Position numbers and translations under genes: made by a program
IMG/VR virus record: IMGVR_UViG_3300025508_000069
Location: 1-34,742 of that record
DNA from: a virus
Length of the DNA stretch: 34,742 bases
Strand: one strand, 5' to 3'
Notes under the pieces: generated by a model
Databases searched by the model: none
Seen by the model: only the letters and a program-made list of their open reading frames with translations
Told to the model about the DNA's origin: nothing
Shown here: piece after piece, positions 6,446-13,182 of the stretch
Layout of the letters: each line of letters opens with the position of its first letter
How positions within the stretch are numbered: position 1 is the stretch's first letter

Positions 6446-7465
6446 ATGAAAATTGTTAATAACTTTTTTACTAAGAGGGCTGGGTTTGGTGTTCTAATGG
6501 TAATTTCAACCATTTCGTTATCATTCTCAGCAGCATATTATTCTGTGTTTGGGTTAAGTTCCTTATTTGCTGGAGCAAAGACAGAAGTTATGATTATGGC
6601 AACATCACTTGAGTTCGCTAAATTAATAGTGGCATCATACCTACATAATAATTGGTCTAAGTTAGGTTGGTTATTTAAAAGTTACTTAACGACTGGTGTT
6701 ATTGTTCTAATGATAATCACATCAGCAGGTATATATGGATTCTTAACATCAGCATATCAAATCACATCTGACCAATTAACTATTATCGATAAACAAACAG
6801 CAGTTGTTGAATTAAAGAAAGATAGGTTTACGGAATCTTTAGCTGATTATAAGTTAGAAAAGATTCAACTTAACGAATCAATATCAGAACTCTCTAAGGG
6901 GTTATCTAACAACACTATTCAGTATAAAGATAAAGAGACAGGTGAAATCATTACAACTACCTCATCATCAACAAGAAGAGTTCTACAAGCACAATTAAAA
7001 GAAACTAAGGAACAGAGATTTATTGTATCCACTAAAATGGAAGCTCTTACAGATTCAATTACTTCTTTAGATTTAAAAGTATTGGATATGGAATCTAATA
7101 ACGAAGTTGCAGCTGAAGTAGGCCCATTAAGATATCTATCAAAGATTACTGGGAAGTCGATGGATATAATTGTGAATTGGTTTACGTTGTTAATCGTATT
7201 TGTGTTTGACCCATTAGCAGTAGCAATGGTAATTGCAATAAACAAATATATAGGTGGTAATACAAATGTAGTTGAACCAATTCGAAAAGAAGAAGAAGCG
7301 GTGGTGGTAGTTGCTGATACAACTCCAATTGTAGTTAAAGAACCAAAGAAAGTTAAGATAGAAAAATTACATGAAGTTGATAAAAAAACACTATATGGAG
7401 AAACTACCCCAAACCCAAATGGTAAAAACTATGGCGACTCAACAAAAAAGAATGAAGGTTTATAG
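6446..7465 (+). CDS. Multi-pass membrane protein with coiled-coil domain
   Basis: The function is not recognised. The 339 residues show likely transmembrane helices at about 13-34, 47-66, 81-102 and 242-266. Between the third and fourth lies a long polar, coiled-coil-like segment (about 108-220) broken by a Thr/Ser stretch (GEIITTTSSSTRR). The C-terminal 70 residues are a charged, Pro-containing tail. With four helices, the coiled coil and both ends would lie on defined sides of the inner membrane, probably with the coiled coil outside the cytoplasm. Similar architecture occurs in sensors, exclusion proteins and envelope-spanning structural proteins. It precedes the ClpP/GroES pair but is separated from it by a promoter. 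Confidence 0.75.
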   Translation: MKIVNNFFTKRAGFGVLMVISTISLSFSAAYYSVFGLSSLFAGAKTEVMIMATSLEFAKLIVASYLHNNWSKLGWLFKSYLTTGVIVLMIITSAGIYGFLTSAYQITSDQLTIIDKQTAVVELKKDRFTESLADYKLEKIQLNESISELSKGLSNNTIQYKDKETGEIITTTSSSTRRVLQAQLKETKEQRFIVSTKMEALTDSITSLDLKVLDMESNNEVAAEVGPLRYLSKITGKSMDIIVNWFTLLIVFVFDPLAVAMVIAINKYIGGNTNVVEPIRKEEEAVVVVADTTPIVVKEPKKVKIEKLHEVDKKTLYGETTPNPNGKNYGDSTKKNEGL

Positions 7466-7472
7466 AAATAAA

Positions 7473-7504
7473 TTAGGTAATGTGAAATAAATTTTGTATA
7501 TTTG
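7473..7504 (+). promoter_or_regulatory. Bacteroidota-type promoter before clpP
   Basis: TTAG at 7473-7476 (one mismatch to TTTG), a 20-base spacer and a perfect TATATTTG at 7497-7504. The ATG of the ClpP gene is 30 bases further on. It would drive clpP, groES and probably the HD-domain gene. Confidence 0.6.
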
Positions 7505-7533
7505 TATTAACAAATTAAAAACATTATAGTATT

Positions 7534-8175
7534 ATGAGTGATTTATACAACGATGGTAGAAGTACAACTACTGGTAATATAGATGCAAACTACGAAACCA
7601 CAGGAAAAACAGAAAAGGAAAAGTGGTTTCAGGAGTTTAGAGAGTTTGATTATGGTATTGATATTAAAGATAATATTATATTAATCCAAGATGATATATC
7701 GGCTGGATTAACATTTGATATTATTTCAAAGGTTAGGTTACTAAAAAAGATTAACCCAGAACTAAAATCAATAACCGTACTATTAAATTCAGGTGGTGGG
7801 GATGTTGTAGAAACATTAGGATTAATAGATTATATCCGAAGCCTAAACCAAAGTGATGGAATTAAAACTAACATAGTTTGTAGAGGCATGGCAATGAGTG
7901 CAGCAGCACTACTATTAGCAGCAGGAACTGGTCTTAGAGCAGCATCCAAACATTCTAAGATAATGGTTCACCAATTATCATCTTACGCAGGGGGTAAGTT
8001 ATCTGATTTAAAATCGAATGCTAAGTTTGCTGAATCATTAGAGAATGATTGTAATGAGATTATGGCTGAATGTACAAATAAAGATAAACAATGGTGGTCT
8101 GATAACCAACAAAACGATTACTTCCTAAACTCAGAGGAAGCATTAGAATTAGGAATAATAGATAAAATAATATAA
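7534..8175 (+). CDS. clpP: ClpP-type serine protease
   Basis: This is a ClpP-fold peptidase, which forms ring-shaped chambers that cut unfolded or tagged proteins; phage members can also act as prohead proteases. The triad appears intact: Ser122 in GMAMSAAALLLAAG, His146 in IMVHQL and Asp195 in QNDYFLNSEEA. The Gly-rich strand LLNSGGGDV (83-91) and the C-terminal EALELGIID also match. The first 40 residues are polar and look unstructured, longer than the usual ClpP propeptide. No AAA+ unfoldase of the ClpX type is in the window, so it may use a host partner or act alone. The groES gene starts four bases after its stop, which suggests joint expression from the promoter at 7473. Confidence 0.88.
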   Translation: MSDLYNDGRSTTTGNIDANYETTGKTEKEKWFQEFREFDYGIDIKDNIILIQDDISAGLTFDIISKVRLLKKINPELKSITVLLNSGGGDVVETLGLIDYIRSLNQSDGIKTNIVCRGMAMSAAALLLAAGTGLRAASKHSKIMVHQLSSYAGGKLSDLKSNAKFAESLENDCNEIMAECTNKDKQWWSDNQQNDYFLNSEEALELGIIDKII

Positions 8176-8178
8176 GTT

Positions 8179-8478
8179 ATGGAAACAAAATACAAACCTT
8201 TAGGGGACAGAGTAGTCATTGAGATTATTAAAAGAAACGATGATAAAACATCAGGTGGATTATACAAACCACAGGGAAACGATACAACTATGACAGGGAC
8301 TGTTATAGCAGTGGGAAAGGGATTATATACACATACAGGTAAGATGATTCCAATGAGTGTAAAAGTGGGTGATACCGTATTATTAGATGGTACTGGATTC
8401 AAACATAAGAATGGTAAGAACACATACAACATATACAGAGAGAGTGAGTTACTATCAATATTAGATGAAATCATCTAA
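8179..8478 (+). CDS. groES: GroES-type co-chaperonin
   Basis: The 99 residues follow the GroES (Cpn10) pattern: PLGDRVVIEII (7-17), a mobile loop around DDKTSGGLYKP (21-31), then GTVIAVGKGLYTHTGK (40-55) and KVGDTVLL (62-69). GroES caps the GroEL folding chamber. T4 encodes its own version (gp31) so that GroEL can fold the major capsid protein. This protein resembles cellular GroES more than gp31. In the mobile loop the usual Ile-rich triplet that contacts GroEL is replaced by GLY (27-29), which might tune its affinity. No GroEL gene is in the window, so host GroEL is the likely partner. It is coupled closely to clpP upstream. Confidence 0.92.
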   Translation: METKYKPLGDRVVIEIIKRNDDKTSGGLYKPQGNDTTMTGTVIAVGKGLYTHTGKMIPMSVKVGDTVLLDGTGFKHKNGKNTYNIYRESELLSILDEII

Positions 8479-8497
8479 CTTATTGATAATCAGTTAG
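8475..8497 (+). other. Weak inverted repeat after groES
   Basis: CTAACT (8475-8480, including the stop codon) and AGTTAG (8492-8497) form a 6-bp stem with an 11-base loop. There is no T run after it, so it is at best a weak attenuator or an RNA-stability element. Confidence 0.25.
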
Positions 8498-8518
8498 TTA
8501 CAATAAAAATTAAAAATT

Positions 8519-9292
8519 ATGATACACATTTTAGACGAAGCAAAAATTACTGAGAACTACACAAAGTTCAGAAAGTTAATCAACCAAACATTCACAGGCG
8601 AAAGATTACAATCCCTTAACAAGATGTATGACCATCTTGAGGATAGGATAATATTAACACCAGCATCATCAACCGCCCATTTCCACAACGCATTTGCTGG
8701 TGGTTATATAGAGCATGTATTAAGAGTTACTCAAAACGCAGTTAAGGTTTTTGAGATGTACGAAGAAGTTGGAATTGGTATTGGTGATTATGATAGAGAA
8801 ACTGTAATCTTTACAGCACTACACCATGACTTAGGTAAAGTTGGAAACGCTGATGAGAGTTGGTATATCCCAAACGATTCACAATGGCATATTGAGAACC
8901 AAGGTAAAGTATATAAAACAAATCCAACAATGCATTGGATGAATCTTAATGATAGAACGTTTTGGATGTTGAATCATTTCGGAATAACAATTTCAGAAGT
9001 AGAATACTTAGGTATCAAACTTACCGATGGGTTATACGATGATGGTAACAAACCTTACTTTATAGCATATGGTGCTGATAACGCATTGAAATCTTCATTG
9101 CCATTTGTAATGCACCAAGCTGATATTATGGCAGCTCGATTTGAAAATGAGAGATGGGTGAAATTAAAACAAGGAACTATCAGTACTAAGAACGTTGGTG
9201 GTAGACCCGCTAAAAAAACAAAGTTACAAAATATACAAATGCCCGCTAAAGTAGATTTTAAATCTATATTTGGGGATGTAGAAGAAGCTTAA
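8519..9292 (+). CDS. HD-domain metal-dependent phosphohydrolase
   Basis: The HD superfamily hydrolyses phosphate esters, including dNTPs, cyclic nucleotides and (p)ppGpp, using metal ions held by His and Asp. Likely ligands are His66 in GGYIEHVLRV, His103-Asp104 in ALHHDLGKVG and Asp202 in MHQADIMAARF, so the core appears intact. The segment between the second and last motifs (about 112-195) is rich in Trp, His and Tyr and may form the substrate pocket. The C-terminal 40 residues contain a basic patch (GGRPAKKTKLQ) and then an acidic end. The substrate cannot be read from the sequence: nucleotide-pool adjustment and degradation of defence signals are both possible. It follows groES after 40 bases. 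Confidence 0.85.
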   Translation: MIHILDEAKITENYTKFRKLINQTFTGERLQSLNKMYDHLEDRIILTPASSTAHFHNAFAGGYIEHVLRVTQNAVKVFEMYEEVGIGIGDYDRETVIFTALHHDLGKVGNADESWYIPNDSQWHIENQGKVYKTNPTMHWMNLNDRTFWMLNHFGITISEVEYLGIKLTDGLYDDGNKPYFIAYGADNALKSSLPFVMHQADIMAARFENERWVKLKQGTISTKNVGGRPAKKTKLQNIQMPAKVDFKSIFGDVEEA

Positions 9293-9293
9293 T

Positions 9294-9590
9294 ATGGAAT
9301 ATATAATAATAACATTACTCGTCATAGTTACAGTATTAGGTTACGCTCTATGGAACTCATTACGGAAGTATGAAATATTAGAGCAAGAATTAGAATATAC
9401 TGATAATATAATTGAGAAGGTATACACATCAATGCAGAAGGCTTTATTAAGAATGACATCCATTGATAGATTGGGTTCATTTCAAGCCGATGATGAAAGT
9501 GGGTATATCTTTGAGCAGATAAAAGAAGCAATAGAACAATTAAATAACGAATATAATTTAGATGGCGAAGCGGAGAAAGAAGAGAAGTAA
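9294..9590 (+). CDS. Small membrane-anchored protein next to sigma gene (98 aa)
   Basis: One N-terminal hydrophobic helix (about 4-20, IIITLLVIVTVLGYALW) is followed by a soluble, mostly helical acidic region. No enzyme motif is present. The segment MTSIDRLGSFQADDESGYIF (54-73) looks like the conserved core of a phage family often found near sigma or recombination genes in T4-like marine phages. That statement is from memory and not checked. The start lies one base after the HD-gene stop, and the 3' end overlaps the sigma gene by 29 bases. Confidence 0.7.
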   Translation: MEYIIITLLVIVTVLGYALWNSLRKYEILEQELEYTDNIIEKVYTSMQKALLRMTSIDRLGSFQADDESGYIFEQIKEAIEQLNNEYNLDGEAEKEEK

Positions 9591-10284
9591 GAGGTATTTC
9601 ACACAGATAACTGAGATAGCTATCAATGCATATAATAATTGTGATGATGATAGACTTAAAAATAAAATATACAATAGGTTTATCCATTACCCATTTGATA
9701 AATTATCAGAGAATGTAATCCATACTTATAAGACTTACTATTTTCAAGAACCATATGAGGATATCAAAGCAAACGTTGTAGCATTCTTAAATGAAAAGAT
9801 TGATAGGTTCAATGGTGATAATGGGAGAGCATTCTCTTACTTTACAGTTGTAGCTCGCAACTATTTATTCAATGAGAATAATGCTAACTATGCTAGAATG
9901 AAATCTAAAGCAGAAGTATCGGCAATAGATTTAAATAGAGATATTTCAAGTGAGTTAGCTTTAGATAATATTAGGGAATCCAAATCGGATTTTATGGACC
10001 AATATGTTAAGTATATTGATTTACATCTATACGATTTATTCTTAAAAGATAGAGATAGGTCAATAGCCGATAGCGTAAATGAATTATTTAGAACCCGTAC
10101 TGATTTATATTCTTACAATAAGAAAGCACTTTACATACTTATTAGAGAAAGGACTGGGGTGGATACACAATATATTACAAAAGTAATAAATAAAATGAAA
10201 CGTTTATATCTTGAATTGTATCGTGAATACAATATCACAGGATTCTTATCGATACACTACGAATTACAGGAGAACTATGGATAA
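9562..10284 (+). CDS. gp55: gp55-like late-transcription sigma factor
   Basis: The product is probably the phage sigma factor that directs host RNA polymerase to late promoters. The best match to sigma region 2 is at about 66-105, with FLNEKIDRFNGDNGRAFSYF and then TVVARNYLFNENN. The pattern F-x-x-x-x-G-x-AFxYFxxxxxN is typical of gp55 proteins and of sigma-70 region 2.2-2.4. T4 gp55 has 185 residues; this one has 240. The extra C-terminal part (about 165-230) includes a possible helix-turn-helix (RERTGVDTQYITKVINK), so it may read an additional promoter element. The N-terminus is very basic (AKRRKKRSKR). The gene starts inside the previous one and runs straight into the structural genes. Recognition of the ATATTTATAATA element is an inference. 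Confidence 0.8.
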   Translation: MAKRRKKRSKRYFTQITEIAINAYNNCDDDRLKNKIYNRFIHYPFDKLSENVIHTYKTYYFQEPYEDIKANVVAFLNEKIDRFNGDNGRAFSYFTVVARNYLFNENNANYARMKSKAEVSAIDLNRDISSELALDNIRESKSDFMDQYVKYIDLHLYDLFLKDRDRSIADSVNELFRTRTDLYSYNKKALYILIRERTGVDTQYITKVINKMKRLYLELYREYNITGFLSIHYELQENYG

Positions 10285-10642
10285 AGATAGTGAATTATTT
10301 AAAGGTAAAACATTTGCAGATATAATGTCGGATGTTTATCATAATTCAAAAAAGAAGGATAAGCAGATTAAACTTCTTATCGCTCAATTAGAACCATTGG
10401 TTACTAATATAAATGATGCTACTGTTGTAGTTCCTTTAATTAAGGAATATATGGATGTATCAGTTAGAAATGATGACCAAATAGTAAAACTCGCAGCTAT
10501 CGTTCAGCGAATGATGAAAGATGCAAACTCAGAAGATGGTGGTGGTTTAGGTTTGACTGAAGATGAGAAAAAACAATTAATGGCAAACGCAGAAGCAATA
10601 GATGCTAAAATTGATACGATGGTAGAAGAGGGGGATTTGTAA
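10277..10642 (+). CDS. Conserved-looking phage protein between sigma and hub genes (121 aa)
   Basis: The start is the ATG at 10277, preceded by CAGGAGAAC with a good Shine-Dalgarno (AGGAG). An upstream in-frame ATG at 10211 would lie deep in the sigma gene. The protein is soluble and helical: FKGKTFADIMSDVYHNSKKK (8-27), then LIAQLEPLVTNINDATVVVP, ending in an acidic tail. I recall similar proteins at this place in T4-like marine phages but know no function. A role in baseplate assembly is plausible from its position directly before the hub gene. It overlaps the sigma gene by eight bases and the next gene by TAATG. Confidence 0.7.
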   Translation: MDKDSELFKGKTFADIMSDVYHNSKKKDKQIKLLIAQLEPLVTNINDATVVVPLIKEYMDVSVRNDDQIVKLAAIVQRMMKDANSEDGGGLGLTEDEKKQLMANAEAIDAKIDTMVEEGDL

Positions 10643-11622
10643 TGGTACAATCTGGAGAAGTAATTGCTATTAATTTAACTGATGATGATTTTTCAACAAC
10701 TTATGCTATAAAGGTAAGATTAACACCTAATAATCAAGTAGCTATAGCATATGCACTCAATACTAATATTAAAAGAGTACCATTAATCGGTGAATCCGTT
10801 ATTATTGTACCAGCAACATTAGCAGAAGGGAATAGTACAAAAACGGTATCTAGATTATATTATATTGATGTAATATCAATTCAACAAAATATTCATCATA
10901 ACGCATTACCAGCTGTGGCTGGAGCTCCCTTAACCCAAACAGTAGCTGATTACAGTTCAACATCAGCTGGGAATCCAAATTCAGAGGGTGGTGATTCTTC
11001 AGTAGATTTAGGTGATGGGTTTGTAGAACGAACTGATGTAGGTTCATTACAACCATTCTTAGGTGATTTACTTATAGAAGGTAGGTTTGGGCACTCTCTT
11101 AGATTTGGGTACTCTCCTGAAGGAGCTGATACAACAGAAGACCCATCTTGGAATTCATCAACACCCGAAGACCCAATAACGATATTATCAAATGGAAGAA
11201 AGTCAGCTGGTTCTTATAATAAATTTATTATAGAAAATGTGGATGAAGATTTATCATCTATATGGTTAACCTCATCTCAAAAAGTTAAACTCAAAACATC
11301 TCAAAAAAATATAGGAACTGGGTTAACTCCACAATCTGATTTTGATAAACCATCTACCATAGTTAATTCAGATAGAATTATTCTTAATTCAAAATCTGAT
11401 TACATTATACTTAGTGGAGCTAAATCCGTAAATATAGCAACACCCGCATGGGCAATGGATATGGATAAGATGTTTACACTATTAGAATCATTAGTTCAAC
11501 AGGTAGCAGATTTAACCGCTGGGACTGCAACATTTGCAACTGGAGTCGGACCTACTGGCCCTGCAACAAACGTAGCAGATGTTCAAAAATTATTAACCGA
11601 TTTAAAATTAATGGCTCAATAA
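10642..11622 (+). CDS. gp5-like baseplate hub/spike protein
   Basis: The 326 residues open with an OB-fold-like barrel (about 1-80; strands GEVIAINL, AIKVRL, IGESVIIV). A Ser/Gly linker (105-125) and the segment PFLGDLLIEGRFGHSLRFG (138-156) follow. That segment is, from memory, the most conserved part of gp5-type hub proteins in T4-like phages that lack the lysozyme insert. Residues of about 235-260 (SDRIILNSKSDYIILSG) look like a short beta-helix repeat, as in the gp5 needle. The protein would sit at the centre of the baseplate and pierce the outer membrane. No lysozyme catalytic residues are visible, so cell-wall digestion must come from another protein. The C-terminus is a helix plus a Gly/Ala/Thr-rich stretch. 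Confidence 0.65.
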   Translation: MVQSGEVIAINLTDDDFSTTYAIKVRLTPNNQVAIAYALNTNIKRVPLIGESVIIVPATLAEGNSTKTVSRLYYIDVISIQQNIHHNALPAVAGAPLTQTVADYSSTSAGNPNSEGGDSSVDLGDGFVERTDVGSLQPFLGDLLIEGRFGHSLRFGYSPEGADTTEDPSWNSSTPEDPITILSNGRKSAGSYNKFIIENVDEDLSSIWLTSSQKVKLKTSQKNIGTGLTPQSDFDKPSTIVNSDRIILNSKSDYIILSGAKSVNIATPAWAMDMDKMFTLLESLVQQVADLTAGTATFATGVGPTGPATNVADVQKLLTDLKLMAQ

Positions 11623-12195
11623 ATGCCTGTATTATTCCCATCATTTCAATCAACGGTTGCACCTTACTTAGATGCTCCTATAGAAAAAACAGAAGCAGAT
11701 ACTGCTAAAGTTATTGCAGATGCATATGGGGTATCGGTTGCTAGTGGAATGATTACATTAATACCAGGTTCAGCAATCATATCAGCACCTCCGACTAAAC
11801 CAATTGAAGATGCAATATTGGATACCTTCAATCAGATAAAAGATTCCGAAGGCCCACCAACCCCACCTATGTTTTTAAAATGGGCTACTGAGACTGTAAA
11901 GTATTGGGCTGCAGTTACATGGACACCCTTACCACCACCACCAGGATATGTATCACCAACCTCTGGCGTTACGGTTCTAACAGGTGGAACTCCATCTCCA
12001 TTAGATGTGGGGTTATGGGCAGCATTTAACAACCCACCAGCACCAACCCCAATGGGTAGTATTATATGTGGTAAGTTAATATCAGCATTCACAACACATC
12101 TACTAACTGTAAACGGATTATATAATGGATTAATCCCAGCACCACCAGCACCACCAATACCAGGCCCACCTTTTCCTTGGATGGGTGTGTCATAA
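11623..12195 (+). CDS. Proline-rich structural protein (190 aa)
   Basis: The function is not recognised. The protein is unusually rich in Pro, with clusters PPTPP, PPPPG (about 104-108) and a C-terminal run from about 170 (PAPPAPPIPGPPFPW). A middle segment, VTVLTGGTPSPLDVGLWAAF (115-134), is well formed and hydrophobic. The start directly follows the hub gene stop with no gap. Its place between hub and gp25 suggests a component of the baseplate centre or tail tip. Its size is larger than a PAAR tip protein, and the PAAR repeat itself is not visible. There is no signal peptide. Confidence 0.65.
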   Translation: MPVLFPSFQSTVAPYLDAPIEKTEADTAKVIADAYGVSVASGMITLIPGSAIISAPPTKPIEDAILDTFNQIKDSEGPPTPPMFLKWATETVKYWAAVTWTPLPPPPGYVSPTSGVTVLTGGTPSPLDVGLWAAFNNPPAPTPMGSIICGKLISAFTTHLLTVNGLYNGLIPAPPAPPIPGPPFPWMGVS

Positions 12196-12209
12196 AACAA
12201 AAGACTTTA

Positions 12210-12221
12210 ATATTTATATAC
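12210..12221 (+). promoter_or_regulatory. Candidate late promoter element (variant)
   Basis: ATATTTATATAC shares the first nine bases of the repeated ATATTTATAATA element and lies 13 bases before the ATG at 12235, in the only gap of this part of the structural block. Confidence 0.4.
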
Positions 12222-12234
12222 AAACAGAAACACA

Positions 12235-12732
12235 ATGAAAGCAAAAGACTTAGCAACACTATTAGAATTGATTGTACGAAAGGTAGTTAAAGAGGAACTT
12301 AAACCAATTTTAAAAGAGGTTAGAAATAGTTCTAAACCAATTATCAAAGAAGTACGCAAAACTAAACAGAGAGACCCGCTGGACATTTCTCATGTATTGG
12401 AAGAATCTAGGGCAAATACCCCAAAAGCTAAACCAATCCAAGAGTTTACAAAAAACCCAACTTTAAATTCTATATTAAATGAAACCGCCAATGATGGTGA
12501 GTGGAGAAATATGGATGGTCAATTCGGAGCAAACCAAGCACAAGGATTTAACAGAGCCGGAATGGCAGATGCACTTGGGTATGGAAATGGCCAATCGAAT
12601 ATGATACCAACTACTGATATAGATGGAAAGCCGGTTGATACTAACAATGAGCAAGTAGCAGCAGTAGGAGCAGCATTAACTAAAGATTATTCAGCATTAA
12701 TGAAAACCATTAACGCTAAAAAAGGAAAGTAA
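12235..12732 (+). CDS. Hypothetical baseplate-region protein (165 aa)
   Basis: The N-terminal 45 residues form a strongly charged amphipathic helix (LATLLELIVRKVVKEELKPI), likely a coiled coil or oligomerisation segment. The rest is polar, rich in Asn, Gly, Ala and Gln, and probably loosely structured. No enzyme motif is visible. Proteins with this start (helix with KVVKEEL) occur near baseplate genes in T4-like phages as I remember them, without known function. It lies three bases before gp25 and follows the candidate late element at 12210, so it probably leads the gp25-gp6 transcript. Confidence 0.65.
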   Translation: MKAKDLATLLELIVRKVVKEELKPILKEVRNSSKPIIKEVRKTKQRDPLDISHVLEESRANTPKAKPIQEFTKNPTLNSILNETANDGEWRNMDGQFGANQAQGFNRAGMADALGYGNGQSNMIPTTDIDGKPVDTNNEQVAAVGAALTKDYSALMKTINAKKGK

Positions 12733-12735
12733 TAA

Positions 12736-13173
12736 ATGGCTCAAAGAAAAGAAAACTTTTACAACCCACTAGATTTTGAAAAAGATGTAGCAATTGGTAT
12801 AACATTACCATTCGGTAAGAACAATGGATTATTTTCTTTAAGTTATACAACTGAAGAGCAGGCGATATCTAATTTAAAGAATTTATTATTAACCAGAAAG
12901 GGTGAACGATTATTTCAACCTGAGTTTGGTTCAGATGTATATTCTCTTATGTTTGAACAGATGGATGGGGATTTAAGTACTGCCTTAGATGAACAAATAC
13001 GTGAAGATATTGGGTTTTGGTTACCATATATAGTAATTGATAAACTTACAGTAACCCCTGATTTTGATAGAAATTATGTAAACATATCATTAGATTTCAA
13101 AGTTACAGAACAAGGGGCTAATCAACAGATAACGATATTTGTAGATTCGGCTGGAACAACTACAATAGAATAA
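12736..13173 (+). CDS. gp25: Baseplate wedge protein, gp25-like
   Basis: This matches the gp25/GPW family, a small wedge protein that joins the inner baseplate to the first sheath ring and helps trigger sheath assembly. The 145 residues (T4 gp25 has 132) carry the family pattern: IGITLPF (17-23), SLSYTTEEQAISNLKNLLLT (35-54), RKGERLFQPEFGSDVYSLMF (55-74) and a C-terminal strand pair. The RxGERxxxPxFG core is the most diagnostic part. It sits directly before gp6, which is its physical neighbour in the wedge. Confidence 0.92.
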   Translation: MAQRKENFYNPLDFEKDVAIGITLPFGKNNGLFSLSYTTEEQAISNLKNLLLTRKGERLFQPEFGSDVYSLMFEQMDGDLSTALDEQIREDIGFWLPYIVIDKLTVTPDFDRNYVNISLDFKVTEQGANQQITIFVDSAGTTTIE

Positions 13174-13182
13174 GGGTTATAG

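Noticed and set aside
10211-10276. ATG at 10211 as start of the gene ending at 10642
   Set aside because: It would overlap the sigma gene by 74 bases; the ATG at 10277 has a proper Shine-Dalgarno.
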